Part shown: positions 22,312-30,575 of the stretch, piece by piece
Position numbering within the stretch: position 1 is the stretch's first letter
Layout of the letters: each line of letters opens with the position of its first letter
Assembly (NCBI GenBank): GCA_964640065.1
Contig: CAZXIE010000021.1
Coordinates: 1-37,819 of the forward strand
DNA: 37,819 bases
From: JAJRXG01 sp964640065
Lineage (GTDB): Bacteria; Bacteroidota; Bacteroidia; Chitinophagales; Saprospiraceae
Direction: 5' to 3'
The notes under the pieces: model-generated
The model's input: only the letters and a program-made list of their open reading frames with translations
Databases searched by the model: none
What the model was told of the DNA's origin: nothing
Program-made: the position numbers and the translations under genes

Positions 22312-22458
22312 GGTGCGGATTTTTATAGATCAATTATAGAGTAATTCTTTGATCCCTTTCGGAAATGTTGATTCTGTAAGGAATTTATCACTCCGCTTGG
22401 TACTTATGATGTTTGGAGCGACTTTTGCGCTCTCAATCTAGATAATAGACCACCAACT

Positions 22459-23403
22459 GTGATCAGCTATTTACAACATAGAGATGGTAAGATCGTCGAG
22501 GCACCACCCGAGACCTCTAAATGGGTGCACGTAACTGCGCCCCTAGATCACTCTGAGTTGGAGAAACTAGCAGAGGCAGAAACTATACCTCTAGATTTCC
22601 TGATAGATTCACTTGATATCGATGAGCGATCTCGATATGAAAGAGAAGATGACATCAAACTCATCGTGATCAATGCACCTGTGGTTAACACAGATGAGAA
22701 AGAAAGTGACGCCTTATATATAACAGCACCGATAGGAATCATCTTAAGAGGAGATCGAATCGTTACGATCACAGCCTCTTCATATGGCGTGGAAGATCTT
22801 TTCATGAAGAAAAAGATCAAGTCTGCGGATCTATCTGATCAAAGGCATTTTGTGTTACTGATCTTCGAAAAGATTGTATCCGAATATCTCAATGTCCTCA
22901 AGAAGCTTAATCTCAAGCGAAATCTTATAGAACGTGAGTTATACAACTCTAGTCGTAATCGAGAGCTACAGCAACTCCTTAAGATCGAGAAATCCCTGGT
23001 CTACATGTTGAACTCTCTGAGTGATAACGACCTGCTTAAGCAGAAGATGAAAAGGACTGATTTTCTGAAGATCAGAGAAAGTGAAGATTATCAAGACCTT
23101 TTTGAGGATATCATCATCGATAATAGCCAGGCCTTAGAGATGGCCAATGTCCATACAAACCTGCTTAATGGGACAATGGAGGCTTATGCTTCTATTATAT
23201 CTAATAACCTCAATGTAGTTATCCACCGACTCACAACTATCACTATTGCTCTGATGGTCCCGACTATAGTCTTTAGTTTCTATGGAATGAACCTGAATTT
23301 GCCATGGAAAGATGCTATTTGGACACCATATGTTATGATATTTATCTCTATAGCGATAGCATTTGGTATGATCGCCCTTGTTCGCCGTTCTGGCAAACTA
23401 TAG
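22459..23403 (+). CDS. corA: CorA-type divalent cation transporter
   Basis: A 314-residue protein with the CorA layout: a cytoplasmic alpha/beta domain, long helices (about 125-245), then two C-terminal transmembrane helices. The signature YGMN ends the first of them (FSFYGMNLNLPW, near residue 275) and the second runs VMIFISIAIAFGMIALV to the positively charged end RRSGKL. CorA pentamers carry Mg2+ (also Co2+ and Ni2+) into the cell. The start codon is GTG at 22459; no ATG lies upstream in this open frame, and the first residues ISYLQHRDGK look like a normal N-terminus. A GATGTTTG box (22408-22415) is close to the TAnnTTTG consensus. Confidence 0.93.
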   Translation: MISYLQHRDGKIVEAPPETSKWVHVTAPLDHSELEKLAEAETIPLDFLIDSLDIDERSRYEREDDIKLIVINAPVVNTDEKESDALYITAPIGIILRGDRIVTITASSYGVEDLFMKKKIKSADLSDQRHFVLLIFEKIVSEYLNVLKKLNLKRNLIERELYNSSRNRELQQLLKIEKSLVYMLNSLSDNDLLKQKMKRTDFLKIRESEDYQDLFEDIIIDNSQALEMANVHTNLLNGTMEAYASIISNNLNVVIHRLTTITIALMVPTIVFSFYGMNLNLPWKDAIWTPYVMIFISIAIAFGMIALVRRSGKL

Positions 23404-23746
23404 ATTTCATATTACTCTTCTAACTAATACGTTACCTCCTTGATATCAACGTTTTGGAGCGGTTATCAACATTGAATATAAATGGTAAAATACATATATC
23501 GCTGATTTTTAATGTGTTATGAATTTTACCAACATTGTGTTGATAACTCTTACCTAGCGCGATACTCGTATTAGTCTTTTTTTGCATTTATTTGTTGAAC
23601 GATTTTGACACCGTAAAAGAGTCACCTTTATCGATCCAACTACCGTCGACTTCGTATATAATAGACCATATTAATTAAACCTGAGAGGCATAAGGCGTAA
23701 GCTAATTGCACAGCCCCCTGTCTCTCTAGATAAACCATAGCGTACT
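23404..23746 (+). other. 343-base intergenic leader between corA and nrdB
   Basis: No coding frame. It holds the inverted repeat at 23462-23547, a T-run (23577-23584), AT-rich TATATAAT (23654-23661) and a possible hairpin GAGAGGC/GTCTCTC (23683-23689/23720-23726) ending 20 bases before nrdB. Inside that loop GGCGTAAGCT could form a small stem with a GTAA tetraloop. Confidence 0.6.
23462..23547 (+). promoter_or_regulatory. Long interrupted inverted repeat in the nrdB leader
   Basis: Outer arms GTTATCAACA (23462-23471) and TGTTGATAAC (23538-23547) are perfect; inner arms TGGTAAAAT (23483-23491) and ATTTTACCA (23523-23531) are perfect too, with internal loops of 11 and 6 bases and a 31-base apical loop. 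CAACATTG is also repeated directly (23467-23474, 23530-23537). It lies 200 bases before nrdB. It may be an operator pair or an RNA structure; it does not match the NrdR box I know. Confidence 0.5.
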
Positions 23747-24724
23747 ATGTCGCAGAAAGTCGAGCCTCTCCTCAAAGAAAATCCTAATCGCTTTGTTCTT
23801 TTTCCTATAGAACATGATGATATATGGGCATTCTATAAAAAATCAGAGGCGAGCTTTTGGACGGCAGAAGAAATAGATCTTCATCAAGATCTCAGTGACT
23901 GGGATAATAAGCTTAATGATAACGAGCGTCATTTTATCAAGCATATCCTTGCATTCTTTGCAGCCAGTGATGGTATAGTTAATGAAAATCTCGCTGAGAA
24001 TATGGTGAGTGAGGTGCAGTATACAGAAGCCAAGTTCTTCTATGGGTTTCAGATCATGATGGAGAACATCCACTCTGAGACATACTCTCTTCTAATAGAT
24101 ACTTACATCAAGGATAATAAAGAGAAGAGCTATCTGCTTAACGCTATAGAGACCTTAGACTGTGTCAAGAAGAAAGCGGATTGGGCATTCAGATATATAG
24201 AGAATGGATCCTTTGCAGAAAGACTGATAGCATTTGCTGCAGTAGAAGGTATCTTCTTCAGTGGATCATTCTGCTCCATATTTTGGTTGAAAAAAAGAGG
24301 CCTTATGCCAGGACTTTCCTTCTCTAATGAGTTGATCTCAAGAGATGAAGGAATGCACTGTGATTTTGCCTGTCTATTATATAATCAGCACATACAGAAT
24401 AAGTTACCCAAGTCTACTATCCATGACATGATAGTAAGTGCTGTAGAGATTGAGAAAGAGTTTGTATCAGATGCCCTCCCAGTGAACTTAATTGGGATGA
24501 ATTCTGATCTCATGTGCCAGTACATAGAGTTTGTGGCGGACAGGTTGTTAGCAGCACTGGGCAATGAGAGAATATATAATGTCGATAATCCATTCCCTTG
24601 GATGGAGCTCATATCGCTTCAAGGTAAGACCAACTTCTTTGAGAAGAGAGTTGGAGATTACCAGAAAGCCGGTGTGATGGCGGACAAAGACAAACAAGTC
24701 TTTTCAATGGATGAAGACTTCTAG
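23747..24724 (+). CDS. nrdB: Class Ia ribonucleoside-diphosphate reductase, beta subunit
   Basis: The 325-residue size matches R2 proteins. Iron ligands and radical site are visible: D75 (AASDGIVNENL), E106 and H109 in MMENIHSETYSLL, the radical Tyr113 in the same motif, further Glu/His in AAVEGIFFSGSF and SRDEGMHCDFA. The C-terminal tail FSMDEDF resembles the peptide by which R2 docks on R1. The FYGFQIMMENIHSE stretch is closer to eukaryotic R2 than to E. coli NrdB. With NrdA it reduces ribonucleotides to deoxyribonucleotides in the cytoplasm. nrdA follows after 70 bases; the B-A order is the reverse of E. coli. The leader upstream is long and structured. Confidence 0.97.
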   Translation: MSQKVEPLLKENPNRFVLFPIEHDDIWAFYKKSEASFWTAEEIDLHQDLSDWDNKLNDNERHFIKHILAFFAASDGIVNENLAENMVSEVQYTEAKFFYGFQIMMENIHSETYSLLIDTYIKDNKEKSYLLNAIETLDCVKKKADWAFRYIENGSFAERLIAFAAVEGIFFSGSFCSIFWLKKRGLMPGLSFSNELISRDEGMHCDFACLLYNQHIQNKLPKSTIHDMIVSAVEIEKEFVSDALPVNLIGMNSDLMCQYIEFVADRLLAALGNERIYNVDNPFPWMELISLQGKTNFFEKRVGDYQKAGVMADKDKQVFSMDEDF

Positions 24725-24794
24725 ATAGTTTACTACCAACCTGACCCAACAACGTATCAATCAGAAGTATCCTTAAAATCTAAAAATCCAAACT

Positions 24795-27164
24795 ATGCAG
24801 GTAGTAAAGAGAAGTGGCAAGACAGAATCGGTATCATTTGACAAGATCACCGCTAGAGTAAAGAAATTGTGCTATGGACTAGATGCTAATCATGTCGATG
24901 CCTTAGAGATAGCAAAGAAAGTTATCCAAGGATTATATGATGGAGTAAGTACTACAGAACTGGATAATCTAGCAGCCGAGACATCAGCTTCTATGGCAGC
25001 GCACCACCCTGATTACGCCATCCTAGCAGCTCGTATAGCTATATCTAATCTACATAAGAACACAGATAAGTCTTTCACACGTACGATGGAGGCCTTATAT
25101 AATTATATAGACCCCAAGACAGGAGCAAAGGCAGGTCTTATAAGTGATAAAACTATCAAAACGATCCAGAAGCATAGTGATGTCCTAGACTCTGCTATCA
25201 TCTATGATCGTGATTATGACTTTGATTATTTTGGGTTTAAGACGCTTGAAAGATCTTACCTGCTGCGTATGGACGGTACAGTAGTAGAAAGACCACAGCA
25301 TATGCTCATGAGAGCTGCAGTTGGTATACATGATGAAGATATCGAAGCTGCTATAGAGACTTATAATCTGATGTCAGAGAAGTGGTTTATCCATGCAACT
25401 CCTACATTGTTTAATGCTGGTACACCTAAGCCACAGTTGAGTTCATGCTTCCTACTATCCATGACCGATGATAGTATATCAGGCATCTTTGAAACTTTAT
25501 CGAGATGTGCAAAGATCAGTCAGTCAGCAGGAGGTATCGGACTTAGCATTCATAATGTCAGAGCTAAGGGTAGCTATATAAAAGGTACAGGAGGAACATC
25601 TAATGGTATCGTCCCGATGCTAAAAGTCTTTAATGACACAGCGCGATATGTAGATCAAGGTGGCGGAAAGCGAAAAGGTGCCTTCGCGATGTATCTAGAG
25701 CCTTGGCATGCAGATATATTTGACTTCCTTGACCTGAAGAAAAATCATGGTAAGGAGGAGATGAGAGCAAGAGATCTCTTCTATGCGATGTGGATATCGG
25801 ATCTCTTTATGCAAAGGGTAAAAGAAGATACCACCTGGTCTTTGTTCTGTCCTAATGAGTGTCCTGGACTTTATGATAGCTATGGAGAGAAGTTTAATCA
25901 ACTTTATACTCAGTATGAGTCAGAAGGAAGAGCGACGAAGACCATCAAAGCTCAAGAGTTATGGTTTGCGATACTTGAGTCACAGATAGAGACTGGTACA
26001 CCATATATACTCTACAAGGATGCCTGCAATGAAAAGTCTAACCAGAAGAATCTTGGGACGATTAGATCAAGTAATCTCTGCACCGAGATCTTAGAGTACA
26101 CTTCACCCGATGAAGTAGCAGTATGTAACCTAGCTTCGATATCTCTACCGAAGTTTATTAAGAATAACCAGTTTGATTTTGAAGAGTTACATCGAGTAAC
26201 TAGAGTTGTCACTCGTAACCTCAACAAAATTATAGATATCAATTACTATCCAGTACCAGAGGCAGAGCGCTCTAACATGAGACACCGACCTATTGGTATA
26301 GGAGTCCAAGGTTTAGCGGATGCATTCATATTGATGAGACAGCCTTTCGATAGTCCAGAAGCGAAGCAGCTTAATAAAGACATCTTCGAGACGATCTATC
26401 ATGCAGCTGTCCTCGAATCAAATGAACTTGCTAAAAAGAATGGAGCTTACGAAACCTTTGAAGGGTCTCCATCTAGTAAAGGTCTACTCCAATTTGATAT
26501 GTGGGATGTTACACCTTCTGATCGGTATGACTGGACTGGACTTAAAGAAGAAATCAAAGAGACAGGTCTTCGCAATAGTCTCTTATTAGCACCTATGCCT
26601 ACTGCATCTACTTCACAGATCTTAGGTAACAATGAGTGCATAGAGCCATATACATCTAATCTTTACTCACGACGTACACTCAGCGGAGAGTACATCATAG
26701 TGAATAAGCATCTACTGAAAGACTTGATCGAACAAGGATTATGGGATGAGGACATGAAAGAAAGACTTATGGTCTCTAATGGAAGTGTCCAAGACTTCCC
26801 TGATGTTCCTCAAGATCTCAAAGATCTTTATAAGACGGTCTGGGAGATAAGTCAGAAGGTCATTATAGATCTCGCTGCTGATAGAGGAGCGTATGTCTGC
26901 CAGAGTCAAAGTCTCAATCTCTTTGTAGCTAATCCGAACTTCGGTAAGCTTACTTCGATGCACTTCTATGCATGGCAGAAAGGACTGAAGACAGGTATGT
27001 ACTACTTAAGATCTAAAGCGGCAGTTGATCCGATTAAGTTTACGGTTAGTCAGAAGCATCAGAAGACATCAGTGCAAGGAGCCGAGGCCCAAGGTCCTCA
27101 ACAAGAAGTAGTAGAAGGCGAGGTTTGTACGATGGAAGATGGATGCTTGATGTGCGGTAGCTAA
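24795..27164 (+). CDS. nrdA: Class Ia ribonucleoside-diphosphate reductase, alpha subunit
   Basis: A 789-residue R1 protein of eukaryote-like type. An ATP-cone lies at the N-terminus (MQVVKRSGKTESVSFDKITA, about 1-90), so dATP inhibition is expected. Catalytic features: SSCFLLSM with the first active-site Cys, SQSAGGIGLSIHNVRA, and SSNLCTEILEYTSPDE with the Asn-x-Cys-x-Glu radical site. The Tyr pair for radical transfer is probably in the YLRSKAA region near the end (MYYLRSKAAVDP). The C-terminal swinging-arm cysteines are CLMC in CTMEDGCLMCGS. The stop codon overlaps, on the opposite strand, the stop of the convergent sirtuin gene. Confidence 0.97.
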   Translation: MQVVKRSGKTESVSFDKITARVKKLCYGLDANHVDALEIAKKVIQGLYDGVSTTELDNLAAETSASMAAHHPDYAILAARIAISNLHKNTDKSFTRTMEALYNYIDPKTGAKAGLISDKTIKTIQKHSDVLDSAIIYDRDYDFDYFGFKTLERSYLLRMDGTVVERPQHMLMRAAVGIHDEDIEAAIETYNLMSEKWFIHATPTLFNAGTPKPQLSSCFLLSMTDDSISGIFETLSRCAKISQSAGGIGLSIHNVRAKGSYIKGTGGTSNGIVPMLKVFNDTARYVDQGGGKRKGAFAMYLEPWHADIFDFLDLKKNHGKEEMRARDLFYAMWISDLFMQRVKEDTTWSLFCPNECPGLYDSYGEKFNQLYTQYESEGRATKTIKAQELWFAILESQIETGTPYILYKDACNEKSNQKNLGTIRSSNLCTEILEYTSPDEVAVCNLASISLPKFIKNNQFDFEELHRVTRVVTRNLNKIIDINYYPVPEAERSNMRHRPIGIGVQGLADAFILMRQPFDSPEAKQLNKDIFETIYHAAVLESNELAKKNGAYETFEGSPSSKGLLQFDMWDVTPSDRYDWTGLKEEIKETGLRNSLLLAPMPTASTSQILGNNECIEPYTSNLYSRRTLSGEYIIVNKHLLKDLIEQGLWDEDMKERLMVSNGSVQDFPDVPQDLKDLYKTVWEISQKVIIDLAADRGAYVCQSQSLNLFVANPNFGKLTSMHFYAWQKGLKTGMYYLRSKAAVDPIKFTVSQKHQKTSVQGAEAQGPQQEVVEGEVCTMEDGCLMCGS

Positions 27165-27862
27165 TCAAGGGAGTTTAGTACTTCATTGATAGCATCATCG
27201 ATGACTTTTGTAGCAAGTCCTTCATAAAGAAACAATCGATCTTTTTGTTGACTCAATTCATAGTTGATCTGCGGTCTAGGATCTATGTAAAAGATCTTAG
27301 CATGAGGAGGAGCATATGCAGTTAAGCTAGCAGCAGGATATACTTGCATAGATGTGCCGATGATCATAACAAAGTCAGCGTCAAGTACTTCGTTGATCGC
27401 ACTTTCTAATTCTGGTACGGCTTCACCAAACCAAACGATGTGAGGACGAAGTTGGCCTCCTTTAGGACATAGATCTCCAAGTTGTATATCTCCTTCACAA
27501 GAAGTGATGTAAGAAGGGTTTTTGATGCTTCTTATTTTTCGTAATTCGCCGTGGAGATGGATAATGTTTGTACTTCCAGCTCTCTCATGTAGGTCGTCTA
27601 CATTCTGAGTGATGACCACCGTGTTGAGATGTTTTTCTAGACCAACTAAAGCCTTGTGGGCGTAATTAGGTTCTACTTCGTGAAGTTGCTTTCTCCTTTG
27701 ATTATAAAAGTCAAGGACTAAGGATGGATTTTGAGCATAGCCTTCGGGAGATGCTACTTGCATCACATCATGCCCTTCCCAGAGACCATCTGCATCACGG
27801 AAAGTCTTGATACCACTTTCTGCGCTCATGCCAGCACCACTGAGTATGCATATTTTTTTCAT
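27161..27862 (-). CDS. cobB: NAD-dependent protein deacylase, SIRT5-like sirtuin
   Basis: A 233-residue sirtuin. It removes acyl groups from lysine using NAD. Motifs: GAGMSAESGIKTFR (NAD binding), TQNVDDLHERAG, catalytic H104 in HLHGEL, IIGTSMQVYPAASL. Tyr53 and Arg56 in FYNQRR form the YxxR pair of class III sirtuins, which prefer succinyl or malonyl groups. The zinc site seems degenerate: only two Cys (C122 and C132) lie where four are usual. It overlaps the upstream NAD(P)H-hydrate repair gene by 4 bases (ATGA), which suggests a shared NAD theme, and its TAG stop shares bases with the nrdA stop on the other strand. The symbol is by family; SIRT5-like naming would also do. Confidence 0.93.
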   Translation of the reverse strand: MKKICILSGAGMSAESGIKTFRDADGLWEGHDVMQVASPEGYAQNPSLVLDFYNQRRKQLHEVEPNYAHKALVGLEKHLNTVVITQNVDDLHERAGSTNIIHLHGELRKIRSIKNPSYITSCEGDIQLGDLCPKGGQLRPHIVWFGEAVPELESAINEVLDADFVMIIGTSMQVYPAASLTAYAPPHAKIFYIDPRPQINYELSQQKDRLFLYEGLATKVIDDAINEVLNSLD

Positions 27863-29340
27863 GTCGATAGTTTTAACATCGATTTGTCGATGTACTTGAT
27901 AAGCAAGTTAGGAGTTAGCGTAGACTCATGATGATCTTCCACATATAGATCAGCGGCGAGGCCATGTATATATGCAGAAGAATAGCCCACTTCGTGAGCA
28001 TTTAATTCGTGGCGAGCTCTAAGAGATGCGATCACGCCTGTCAGAATATCACCAGAACCACCTTTAGCCAAAGAAGGATTGCCTGTCGTGTTATAGTATA
28101 TATGACCATCAGAATCACAAGTGGAAGTATACGGTCCTTTTAATACTATAGTGATACCCATTTTTTCGCAAACCTCCTTTTGTTTTGAGATTCTACTTTT
28201 ATGAGTTTTACAACCAGGGAAGAGTCTCTTGAACTCACCGATATGAGGCGTCAAGATCGTACCTATCGGGATGCGACTTAACCAATCTTCATCTGCGATA
28301 ATGTTTAAGGCGTCTGCATCTAGGATGAGTTTTACATCATCTAGTTGTAAGATTTGATCCAGGCACTCTTTGGATTCTTTCGTGCGACCAAGTCCAGGTC
28401 CTATGACGATCACGTCCATCAATCCAATGACTTCTTGATCTCTGATGTCTTTGATCCATGCTATCTCTGGATGGACTTCTGTAGCTATAGATCCGATGCT
28501 ATAGGCATAAGTGAGACCTGCTCCAGCAGCTAGGGTAGCATTAGCTGCAAGGATGCCAGCTCCCATCATATTGTTATGACCTATGATATGTAGAACTCTA
28601 CCTAAGTCTCCTTTGTGCGATGCAAAATCTCTATAGTCTATGATCTTACGAACATCATCACTCTGCACCAGATGAGTCTTTGAGGAGAATGACCCGAGAG
28701 GAGGTTTGTCCAAACCAATAGATGTGAAAGACCAAGAACCAGTATATTTTTCTACCTCTGGGTTGAAGAAAGAGACCTTCGGATATTCAAAAGCTAGTGT
28801 AGCAGTACATTTCATTGCCAGATCTACTGTGCCTTCAAAATCTCCGAGACCAGAAGGCGTATCGACGGCATAGATATCTTCATACAAGTCATTGCAGCGC
28901 GCGACTATTTGCGAAAGCGGACCAGTTAGAGACCTATTGATACCATTACCAAGAAGGGCATCTATCAATACGGCTCCTTTCATCGGGGTCATCAGATCGC
29001 TGGCTTGTGATATATCACTGATGAGGATATCCGTTTTTTCGAGGATAAGACTCCGATAGGATGTCAGGGGCATGACCGTCTCACGAGTATTATGTCGACA
29101 TGCGAGTATACGTACCCGATATCCTCGATCGAATAATCCCTTAGCGATCAAAAAACCGTCAGCTCCATTGTTACCTTTTCCACATATGACGTCTACATGA
29201 CATGTAGCAGATTGGATATGAGTAAACCACGACAAAAAAGTGCTAACTGCCCTAGACATTAACTCTTGTGCAGAAGTCCCGTTTTTGATTGTAGCCCTCT
29301 CTAAATCCAATATGTCACTGTTATTGATTAGTAATAGCAT
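27859..29340 (-). CDS. nnr: Bifunctional NAD(P)H-hydrate epimerase / ADP-dependent dehydratase
   Basis: A 493-residue fusion protein that repairs hydrated NADH and NADPH. The N-terminal half (about 1-215, YjeF_N epimerase) has VDVICGKGNNGADGFLIAKG and YAVDTPSGLGDFEG. The C-terminal half (about 225-493, YjeF_C dehydratase) has GAGILAANATLAAGAGLTYA, IVIGPGLGRTKES, LDADALNII, TILTPHIGEFKRLFP, and the ADP-binding TGNPSLAKGGSGDILTGVIA. It converts R-hydrates to S-hydrates, then dehydrates these with ADP. The next gene in the operon, a sirtuin, consumes NAD. The start ATG at 29340 opens directly into the family's usual beginning. Confidence 0.96.
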   Translation of the reverse strand: MLLLINNSDILDLERATIKNGTSAQELMSRAVSTFLSWFTHIQSATCHVDVICGKGNNGADGFLIAKGLFDRGYRVRILACRHNTRETVMPLTSYRSLILEKTDILISDISQASDLMTPMKGAVLIDALLGNGINRSLTGPLSQIVARCNDLYEDIYAVDTPSGLGDFEGTVDLAMKCTATLAFEYPKVSFFNPEVEKYTGSWSFTSIGLDKPPLGSFSSKTHLVQSDDVRKIIDYRDFASHKGDLGRVLHIIGHNNMMGAGILAANATLAAGAGLTYAYSIGSIATEVHPEIAWIKDIRDQEVIGLMDVIVIGPGLGRTKESKECLDQILQLDDVKLILDADALNIIADEDWLSRIPIGTILTPHIGEFKRLFPGCKTHKSRISKQKEVCEKMGITIVLKGPYTSTCDSDGHIYYNTTGNPSLAKGGSGDILTGVIASLRARHELNAHEVGYSSAYIHGLAADLYVEDHHESTLTPNLLIKYIDKSMLKLST

Positions 29341-29407
29341 ATATATGAGAACTATTTTATATATATTTAAAATCTAAATTGATAATTACATTCTGAGAGC
29401 AATCAAT

Positions 29408-29427
29408 AATACGTACATTTACGTATT
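29408..29427. promoter_or_regulatory. 8-bp palindrome in the intergenic region before porP
   Basis: Arms AATACGTA (29408-29415) and TACGTATT (29420-29427), 4-base spacer. It lies between the divergent NAD-repair operon and the secretion cluster, 135 bases before the PorP-like start and 68 before the other. It is a reasonable operator candidate; no other support. Confidence 0.35.
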
Positions 29428-29542
29428 GAATTGGACTGTTGAAACCACTGTTTAAGGGTAAATACTAGAGGGAACTATAATATTTCCTTCTTACTTTGCC
29501 TGGCAAGTGGCTTTATGCTGTCTTGTATTCTATGAACAAACC

Positions 29543-30571
29543 ATGCCTGAGATGAGACAAATTCTACTTTTCTTGTTTCTGCTAATTCTAGCAGGGTCAC
29601 TAAGTAGTCAGGATATACACTATTCGCAGTTCTATAATCAGCCACTTAACGTAAATCCTGGTAAAACAGGAATATTCAATGGCGACAAACGGGTAAATCT
29701 CAGTTATCGTAGCCAATGGAGATCAGTGCCTGTGCCATGGACGACTTTTAGTGGATCTTTTGACAGAAAATTCTATCCCAAATACGGACAGCAGCATTTC
29801 TTTTCTGCTGGCGTTCTATTCAACTACGATCTTCAGAGTCAGTTAGTTGATATCAATCTAACAAACATCAATATCACAGGTAGTTGGACTAAGATCCTCA
29901 ACGAGCAGAATCTTTTAACTATCGGAGGTCTTATTGGATATGCTACAAGAGGTTTTGATGCGACATCCCTAAGATTTGATCGACAGTGGAATGGAACACA
30001 ATTTGACGGAAGTCTTCAGACAGGAGAAACATTCAATACTAGCCGCATAGGATTCTTCGAAAATGCTCTTGGTCTAAACTATAGATGGCAAAAGTCTGCC
30101 AGGACTAAACTAGATCTTGGTCTCGCTGGATATCATCTGATTAGGCCAAACATCGAGTTTATAGAAGATGCCAATCCTAACGATGATCCACTTCGACTAG
30201 GAACAAGAGTAACACTAACAGGTATCGGAAGCTTTCAGTTATCAGATAAGCTTGATATCCAGTTGAATGGACTATATCAGACTCAAGAGGATTCAGATGA
30301 AATCATCCTCAGTGGTCTAGGTAAAATATATCTTAATCAGGATAGAGGAAAGGAATTACAACTCCATCTTGGTTTTGGTTGGAGATCGGGCCAGTCCTTA
30401 TTTCCTATCATAGCTATCCAGCATCGCCAGTTGTATTTCTCGCTTAACTATGATATCGATGTGACTGACTTCGCGGAGATACATGATACGAGACCTACTT
30501 CATTTGAAGCACACTTTTCTTATATCATCACCGACGTAAAACCCAAAGTGAAAGTCTGTCCGATTTTCTAA
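29543..30571 (+). CDS. PorP/SprF-family type IX secretion outer membrane protein
   Basis: I prefer the ATG at 29543 (342 residues), or 29552, because the signal peptide MRQILLFLFLLILAGSLSSQ starts there; the frame is open from a GTG at 29507. The mature start DIHYSQFYNQPLNVNPGKTG is the hallmark of the PorP/SprF family, followed by GDKRVNLSYRSQWRSVPVPW. The rest has amphipathic strands expected for an outer membrane barrel, as in LSYIITDVKPK at the end. Family members help export or attach specific type IX substrates, as SprF does for the adhesin SprB. Its two downstream genes are a PorE-like protein (5 bases away) and a large adhesin, so the three probably act together. Confidence 0.93.
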   Translation: MPEMRQILLFLFLLILAGSLSSQDIHYSQFYNQPLNVNPGKTGIFNGDKRVNLSYRSQWRSVPVPWTTFSGSFDRKFYPKYGQQHFFSAGVLFNYDLQSQLVDINLTNINITGSWTKILNEQNLLTIGGLIGYATRGFDATSLRFDRQWNGTQFDGSLQTGETFNTSRIGFFENALGLNYRWQKSARTKLDLGLAGYHLIRPNIEFIEDANPNDDPLRLGTRVTLTGIGSFQLSDKLDIQLNGLYQTQEDSDEIILSGLGKIYLNQDRGKELQLHLGFGWRSGQSLFPIIAIQHRQLYFSLNYDIDVTDFAEIHDTRPTSFEAHFSYIITDVKPKVKVCPIF

Positions 30572-30575
30572 AGAT

